DNA from: Oreohelix idahoensis | Taxonomy: Eukaryota > Mollusca > Gastropoda > Stylommatophora > Oreohelicidae | Length of the DNA stretch: 64,000 nt | Direction of reading: 5' to 3' | NCBI GenBank assembly: GCA_024509875.1 | Contig: JAMPIV010009922.1 | Location: 292,001 to 356,000, forward strand | Shown here: piece after piece, positions 58,293 through 64,000 of the stretch | Layout: each line of letters opens with the position of its first letter | Numbering within the stretch: the first letter of the stretch is position 1 | Program-made: the position numbers and the translations under genes | The notes under the pieces: generated by a model | Database searches by the model: none | Told to the model about the DNA's origin: nothing | Seen by the model: only the letters and a program-made list of their open reading frames with translations

Positions 58293-58341
58293 CCCCAAAG
58301 AGAATCCAACAAGGGCAGATGTTCAGCATAGAATATAGCAA

Positions 58342-60069
58342 TCAAAAGGTTTCAGGATGTTTGCACGCTACATAATAACAACCCTGAGAATATATAACTC
58401 TAATAGCCCCACCATAAATACCAATGGGAAACAAAACCCGCTGTGCATGACCAGTAGAAAGACAACATTCACGTCCCTGCAAAGGAAAAAGAATGAATTT
58501 ATTATGATCCTTACATGGTGGAACATGAGGTGCATCACCTGAAAACAGAAATAGTAACGTTAAAACTGCCACACAACCCAATGTAGTGGCTATTACATAC
58601 CACATGGGCTCATGGTATGTCAGCATCTGAAATAAAACAGCTGAAGGAATAATAATTTCCACGAAGTTCCTACATGAAAAGGAAGAATTATATAGTAAAC
58701 AGACAATGGCAAAAAGGAAAACAAACAGCCTAACATACAGTTTGGACTGAAGAAAATACGACCAAACTAAACCCGACATCTGATTAACCTCGACATCAAC
58801 AATGCCAGGTATGACAGCAGCAATAATGGATGTGGATAGTTCCACATCAGCGACATCGTCATTAGTAATGGTAGGTGTCACATCATCCATGATGGATGTG
58901 GTTGGTTCCATGTCAACAACTAATGACTCACACGAGTCAAAATAGACATCTGATGATTCCTCAACAGCCTGGAAATCATCAACGGCTTCCTCAAGAATGG
59001 GAGGAAGAAATTTGGTATTAGCACCATCATCATTACACCAAACGGTGTCAACCTGTGTCCGAACATCGGACCGTGCATGTACATGCCGAAGAGCCTGTGC
59101 ACTGGTAGTATTACTCTTGGCAGTATATACATGTCGTTGTTGCTCCCACCTCAAAATATCATCATTAGTACAATCATAAAACCCAGGGATATTCCCCAGA
59201 ATTATCCCAGCTACTGGTCTAGACAACAAACATACTAGAGTCCTGCCTATGAAATAAGGGGTATCTAAAAATGCCTCTGCAGTTGGATAGGACTCAATTG
59301 TACCCCCAAATGTAATGTACTGGACCTCCTCGCCTGTATAATCAGCAGGAGCCACTAATGAACTGCGAACCCCCACAGTGGCGGATCCAGTGTCCCTGAG
59401 TACTGAAACAAGTTTGTTGTTCACAAAACCCTTATCAAATACCACTGACCCTGTCCCATTATACGAGTACATAACTGGTAAAGAGTGTCCACACAGGAGC
59501 CTGGGAATTCCTTCTGGCTGAAACAAAGAATCACATTCAGAACAATTAGTACTGTTTGATAAGTCCACATTACATGCATTAGCATGAGAGACAACATTAG
59601 TATTCTGTACTGGATTACTGTCATTGAGATGCACAACAGCATTGGACCGTTCAAGATTTCTAGACAGCCTAAAGTTATTGTTTTGTTGAGGACCTCTGTT
59701 ATTGAAAGTATTGTCATTATTCCTGTAGAATGACCTTTGTCCTCTGCCTGATCTGAAATTATATCCACCTCTGTTCTGATATTCATTAGATTTGAAGGAT
59801 GATTGTGGAGGAAAAAATCCATCATCATATGAGTTATAGCTTCTTTGAGGCTGTTGTGAACCTTCATTGAAATTATATCTCCCCCTGAAAAATCCATTAT
59901 TGTGATCTCGATTTACACGAAAGTTTCTATCCATGCTATTAGATCTTTTTCTAGGTGAATTTGGCCTCACAGTCCTAGCAGATGCCACTGGCAATGAATC
60001 CTTAATGTTATTTTTGCTACGGTTCCTACCAGGATGTGCAATCTGGTATTGCCGTAAAAGATTTTCCAT
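58342..60069 (-). CDS. E4 gag tail-protease-membrane region, open frame
   Basis: This is a 575-codon frame. Residues 20-140 are Asn/Arg/Gly-rich (RNA binding). C176-x2-C179-x13-C193-G-H195 matches E1. Protease DTG is at 226-228, with ILGN near 290-293. From about 305 similarity to E1 ends. Residues 340-430 are acidic with an internal Thr/Ser-Ile-Asp-Val repeat. Hydrophobic helices are at about 443-461, 468-485 and 490-510. Residues 518-575 are Cys-rich (C519, C535, C536, C564, C569) and end in TGA. The layout suggests a membrane-anchored tail, but no envelope motif is recognised. The frame is intact although the gag just upstream is full of stops. It may be a non-autonomous element's product, a captured host segment or chance preservation. 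Confidence 0.75.
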   Translation of the reverse strand: MENLLRQYQIAHPGRNRSKNNIKDSLPVASARTVRPNSPRKRSNSMDRNFRVNRDHNNGFFRGRYNFNEGSQQPQRSYNSYDDGFFPPQSSFKSNEYQNRGGYNFRSGRGQRSFYRNNDNTFNNRGPQQNNNFRLSRNLERSNAVVHLNDSNPVQNTNVVSHANACNVDLSNSTNCSECDSLFQPEGIPRLLCGHSLPVMYSYNGTGSVVFDKGFVNNKLVSVLRDTGSATVGVRSSLVAPADYTGEEVQYITFGGTIESYPTAEAFLDTPYFIGRTLVCLLSRPVAGIILGNIPGFYDCTNDDILRWEQQRHVYTAKSNTTSAQALRHVHARSDVRTQVDTVWCNDDGANTKFLPPILEEAVDDFQAVEESSDVYFDSCESLVVDMEPTTSIMDDVTPTITNDDVADVELSTSIIAAVIPGIVDVEVNQMSGLVWSYFLQSKLYVRLFVFLFAIVCLLYNSSFSCRNFVEIIIPSAVLFQMLTYHEPMWYVIATTLGCVAVLTLLFLFSGDAPHVPPCKDHNKFILFPLQGRECCLSTGHAQRVLFPIGIYGGAIRVIYSQGCYYVACKHPETF

Positions 60070-60558
60070 AGCAGATCATGTTTCAGGTTTTCACTCCTGT
60101 AGTAATGATAAAAAGTCACCACTGATTGAAGACAGCACTTTGTCTCTTACAATTAAATCAGCTCCCATCAAAAACATTTTCAATTTTTACAAATCAACCC
60201 ATCTAAAAAATCAAAGCTTAACAGATGAGACAAATTCAGCAAAATCCTTAGCTGAATCGGGTAACAATGATTTTAGCTATAACCTATACCCATTTTCATC
60301 CAATTGATACTTCTTGAGCAGCAAAGCTTTTACAGCTTCATAATCATTTCGACTCTGATCATCCATGGTGCAGACTGCAGTAAGAGCCTCACCCACCAAT
60401 AAAGTCCTCAACCTACTAGGCCATGTAGCTCTATCAATCTTAAACTCTTGGCAACACGTTTCATACCTTTTTAAGAAGCATGAAATGTCATCAATATTTG
60501 GACTAAATTTTGGCAAATTAAGCATAAAAGTATAAGCATGATCTTTTTTCAGCCTCAC
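60070..60558 (-). pseudogene. E4 gag capsid region, decayed
   Basis: The block LPKFSPNIDDISCFLKRYET and YEAVKALLLKKYQLDENGYR align with E1 capsid (LPAFNPSIDDITFYLDRFES; LLKKYQLNEDGYR). After YRL the frame has at least three stops within about 200 bp (readable pieces KDFAEFVSSVKL, FRWVDL, VRDKVLSSI) before the open 575-codon frame begins. Confidence 0.85.
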
Positions 60559-60868
60559 TACTTGCTGGGTGAGCCTGGGGATGTTGAAGTCTCAACTTTT
60601 CTAATTCAAGCTCTGCCATTCTTTGAGCAGAAGCTAATTTCTTTTCCTCAAGTTCATATTCTCTTCTCTTATTCTCTTGAGCCAATTCATCCTGTCTTCT
60701 CCTCTCAGCTAATTCTTCTTCTCTCCTTTTCTCAGCCAATTCCTCCCCTTTTTTCTCTCTATCAAATTGTCTTTGATCTCTGAGTTCCTTGTCTGCATAG
60801 GTCTTCAAAGCTTCACCCTCCAAACCAAACTCTTTTCCAATCTTCATAAAATACTCCAAGGTAGCCAT
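60518..60868 (-). pseudogene. E4 gag N-terminal coiled coil
   Basis: It starts MATLEYFMKIGKEFGLEGEA, like E1 gag, followed by a charged helix of about 80 residues (ELAEKRREEELAERRRQDEL). It frameshifts near 60540 relative to the capsid. The conserved start motif F-x3-G-K-x3-L/G-x-G is shared by E1 and E4. Confidence 0.85.
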
Positions 60869-62773
60869 GATTCACTATTATTGTGACTACAACTGATCCA
60901 ATGACAAATCAAATATATCAAGAATATGTGAGCAATATTAGCAACAATTATTTCACCACTCAAAATCCATCAACTGCATGTAATATTAGATGTTATTATA
61001 GGAGCAAAAAAATAGATACGAACAAGATGAAAGGATACAGCGAAAGAGCTAACTGAAGATAATACTGATTATCAACCAAAGCAGAAATGTATGAACTATA
61101 GAACAATGAAAAAAAATTAGCTCTACCACACTTATGACAATACAAGCACAATTTCACCAAATATATGAATCTAATAACTAAGGGATAGCAAGGTGAGATG
61201 AACAATTTTACAAACAATAATTGAGAAAAACTGAATAAAATTCCAATTAACGACAATAACTAACTTACAAAATAACAGGACCTTCACAACTATACAAATA
61301 ATGAATCTGGTTAATTCAATTAAGGCAGTAACACTCAGCTATGTTCGCCGGCCCCTTAATTTGAAAAAATCAGATGAATAAACTACAGAACGCCCATGAA
61401 TGAATTCACGACCGTCCAAGGAGGTATTGATGAATTCATAGGTCCCTTCCAACCACCCGCTTAATACAAAACATAAAGATACAGAAAATGCATATAACAT
61501 GTAAAAAATAACCCTGTCACACTAGATTCTTTAAGTCCCACACTGCATGCATCTATAAATATACTTATCTGCCTATGTTCCCAAAAAGATCCTCCTGGCA
61601 ACAATCTCTGCGTCAGGGAACAAACGATTCAGGTGCAGTGCAGTGATCAGGGTTAGACTTAGAATTTCACGATTCCTCACAACCAAGCAGGACCGCCATT
61701 TGGTACGTAGACATCTTGAACATTTTCTTCGACAAATAATTGAATACACGCCATCATCGAGCAGAAAACATCAAAGTAGCTCCGTATTTGTGGAGAAAAA
61801 TCTTGATCACTTTATATGAAGCCTGGAAACTTCCAAATTTACGTTGCAAATACAGTTAATTCACATAAGGTCTGTCAGACACGACTGCAGACGGCAACTC
61901 TTGTAGAAATGGCGGTTAGGCATTCTACCGTAAACGTTCAAAAAAAATGTCCTTAAACTGGAAAAAAAAATTTCCTGACATCACTTCAGGATCCCGGCTA
62001 GAGGCCTCCATTATAATGTTGCGTGTCTTTATATTATTTGATAAGTATAGCTTGAGTAACCGCCTGGTTACTCTGGCCAAGATAACACTAGGGTAGAACT
62101 GCTTAACAACGCAGACAGCCAATATCACACTGAAGTATGAATGTCATAAAAGGCGCAGTGGAACAAATACATACCTCTTTATTATAACTTGAGACGTTGC
62201 TCCATATGCATGTTACACATCCAACCAATATATTATGACATTCTTTATGCAGTCATAAAAGGGGTCTCTGTACTGTCGTAGCTCGAAACACAGTCGTTTG
62301 TTCGACTACAAAGTTTATTTAATTCAGACTCACTTTTCAACAGAATCCATTCTCCCTTGTAAAATATAACTAGAAGGCATCTCACAAAAGCATATTGATG
62401 ATCTAGTGCTGGAACACATTAGGGATTGGACACAATATGAATATATATTACGAGCTCAGAGACATGCGTCCACTCGCCATAACTACACACATCGAACTTC
62501 CCAGTAGCCGATCTCTCACGTATGCCAATGACAACTTTGACGTCTGTCGATCTACACCTCGAGGCAATGACGTCACTTCATGTGTTACCAAGGACTACAC
62601 ATAATAAACAAACAAGCAGCCTTGTGGAACCATCTAATGATATCGACACACATGTTATGAATTTTACTCATAACAGTAGGTTTCACATTTATATTTGAAC
62701 TAATTATGGATTGGCTACGTAAGAGGATTCACATTTTATAGTAAACTCAATATGGGTTTGCTTAGTAGTGGGT
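60869..62773. other. Unassigned DNA upstream of E4 gag
   Basis: E4's leader and 5' LTR should lie here on the minus strand, but I could not delimit an LTR. TATA-like CATAAAAGG motifs occur at about 62148 and 62266 on plus and TATATTTATA near 61560. No protein motif is seen on either strand. Confidence 0.4.
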
Positions 62774-64000
62774 TTTCTTCTTCTTCATTCGCTCTCAGGC
62801 GTCTACATTAACGACTCTTATAAAGGCAGTAATCAGCTCAAGGTTCCTGACATCTCCAAACAGTTTTTCGATGAAAGAAGTGATTTGTTGCCATATGCCA
62901 CTCCGTTCATTGCTGTAAGTTGGGCAGGACTGGAGCAGATGCATTGAAGTTACTTCAGTATTTGCCAGTGGCAATGGCCATAAAGTTAGTTGCTTATCCT
63001 TTACAGGACGTGGCAATCAACCCCAGCTTTTATTGGGTGTTTATGATTTTCTAGGCAATTTTTTCACTCAGTAGGTTGCCATTGCTTTCTGAAGGGTACG
63101 GCGCTTGTACCATTGTTAAAAATCCACACAAAGCGATCTGCTACCAAACCGCCTGCAGCAGGTTTCGGAACCTGGTATATCTGGATTATGAAACTGCGTT
63201 CATATCCATTAGGTCACAGACGCCGACAGATGGCCATAGAGAGAATTATATTCTTTAATTTAATGAAGATGCCAGCTCCACGATTTTCAATAGCATTTTT
63301 TGTCGGACCATCAGTATCAGCAGGTGTCCAGAGCTTTGCAGGAAATGTTTGGCCAATATACTTAGTTGCTATACGCTTGATATGAGTTTCTATCTGAATG
63401 CCTTGACTTTCAATGCCTGGAATATCAGATTTTAGATCAGGAAATCACGTTCTGTTCTACACTGAGATAACTGAGTTTGGTGGTTTTCTCTTTGTGAATA
63501 CGTTTGCTAGCATGGTATCTTTGTTAACTTTTATCTTTTGCCTGGGCAACTAAATTAGTTCGCTTGAGCCTGCCTCTTCATACTTGATTATTGTCTTGCA
63601 AAAGGGGTGTGCTTCGAGCCTCTTAAATTTTTCAGGTTGTTGTAAGATTCTGTTATCTCGTCTGTACTCCACTGACTGTAGCCCTGTAATTTTTTCCATA
63701 CGGTTGATTTTCGTGGAATTTAGGGCCCCTGTTATGATACGCGCTGATTGATTTTGGAGTTTGCTTACTTTATATCAAAATGTGACCTAGCTGCCGTCGA
63801 CAAGGCTGTGATGTCATATTCCATAACAGGCCTGAATCTGCCTGTGTACAGTTTTTTGAGGATGTTTTCATCAGCACCTCATGTGGTACGAGCTAACATT
63901 TTTATGATCGCCATGCGCTGTTTTGCCCTAACCTGTTTATGTTATGTGTGTTTTCCATATCAAGCGGCGGTCCAGTGTCATATCTAGATATGTCAGCGTT
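62774..64000 (-). pseudogene. Jockey-type LINE, RT C-terminus to 3' end, running off the window
   Basis: From the window edge the minus strand reads, over several frames, YTGRFRPVMEYDITALSTAA, ANVFTKRKPP, the RNase H-like DGPTKNAIENRGAGIF, then TEVTSMHLLQSCPTYSNERS and a (GAA)n tail near 62774-62787. Blocks match the jockey order (thumb, RNase H, Cys/His tail). Many stops and frameshifts mark an old copy. Confidence 0.8.

Larger units (their letters stand above)
57640..60868 (-). mobile_element. E4: rearranged Gmr1-like element with a membrane-spanning gag-PR tail
   Basis: On the minus strand: a gag start (60868), degenerate capsid, a 575-codon frame with basic gag tail, C-x2-C-x13-C-G-H motif and DTG protease. 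That frame then runs into a new acidic and membrane-spanning region instead of integrase. Directly after its stop comes the RT remainder, starting just past the YxDD motif (ICLF), and RNase H, which is cut by an RTE LINE. Integrase and most of RT are absent. No LTR was identified. The lineage is that of E1. Confidence 0.85.

Noticed and set aside
58342..58800. Calling the E4 tail a retroviral-type envelope
   Set aside because: Membrane helices and cysteines are present, but there is no signal peptide, cleavage site or fusion motif, and the position fused to protease is wrong for an envelope gene.

Overview
The window looks like AT-rich, repeat-dominated animal DNA between genes. There are no bacterial-style operons and no intact host gene. 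Nearly everything recognisable is a retrotransposon or a tandem array. The mix of IN-before-RT Ty3/Gypsy elements, RTE- and Jockey-type LINEs, tRNA-headed SINEs and many minisatellites suggests an invertebrate, most likely a lophotrochozoan such as a gastropod mollusc. That identity is inference and cannot be proven from the window.

Layout. 1-4600: no gene, three minisatellites and one perfect hairpin. 4614-14808 (E1): a very young Ty3/Gypsy element with almost identical LTRs and a 1501-codon open frame in the order gag-protease-integrase-RT-RNase H (the Gmr1-like order). All catalytic residues are present, but the N-terminal gag coiled coil is cut by two one-base frameshifts. 14809-17298: no gene, one SINE. 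17304-25651 (E2): a second Gmr1-like element with 2.0 and 2.3 kb LTRs and a 5-bp target duplication. It keeps gag-PR-IN but has lost RT-RNase H by an internal deletion. 25652-26045: a 44-bp minisatellite starting at the E2 target duplication. 26350-33628 (E3): a related element with the reverse loss (gag-PR-IN mostly gone, IN C-terminus-RT-RNase H kept). It is split by two antisense solo LTRs with 4-bp target duplications and ends in its own 3' LTR. 33629-35350: microsatellites and minisatellites. 35350-35985: Jockey LINE remnant. 36015-40404 (E5): Gmr1-like coding region with four in-frame stops and no visible LTRs. 40405-48260: SINEs, a Jockey tail, minisatellites and a LINE tail. 48262-52290: RTE and Jockey LINE remnants, an E3-type LTR fragment and a 26-bp array. 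52300-54470: a 2.2 kb array of 45-bp units with a 404-bp higher-order period. 54733-54841 (minus): a possible host exon coding for a membrane segment. 55255-57640: a 51-bp minisatellite interrupted by a LINE 3' end with a perfect 9-bp target duplication, then an RTE LINE. 57640-60868 (minus, E4): a rearranged Gmr1-like element whose gag-protease frame runs into a membrane-spanning, cysteine-rich C-terminus where integrase and most of RT should be. 62776-64000: Jockey LINE remnant leaving the window.

How it fits together. E1 and E4 form one lineage, marked by a C-x2-C-x13-C-G-H motif at the gag/protease boundary. E2, E3 and E5 form another, with a DTG protease and, in E5, a classical CCHC knuckle. 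E2 and E3 carry complementary halves of the coding set. The minisatellites often show higher-order periodicity and repeatedly sit at element borders. The most unusual items are the E4 gag-protease-membrane reading frame, the complementary deletions of E2 and E3, and the possible isolated exon at 54733-54841.
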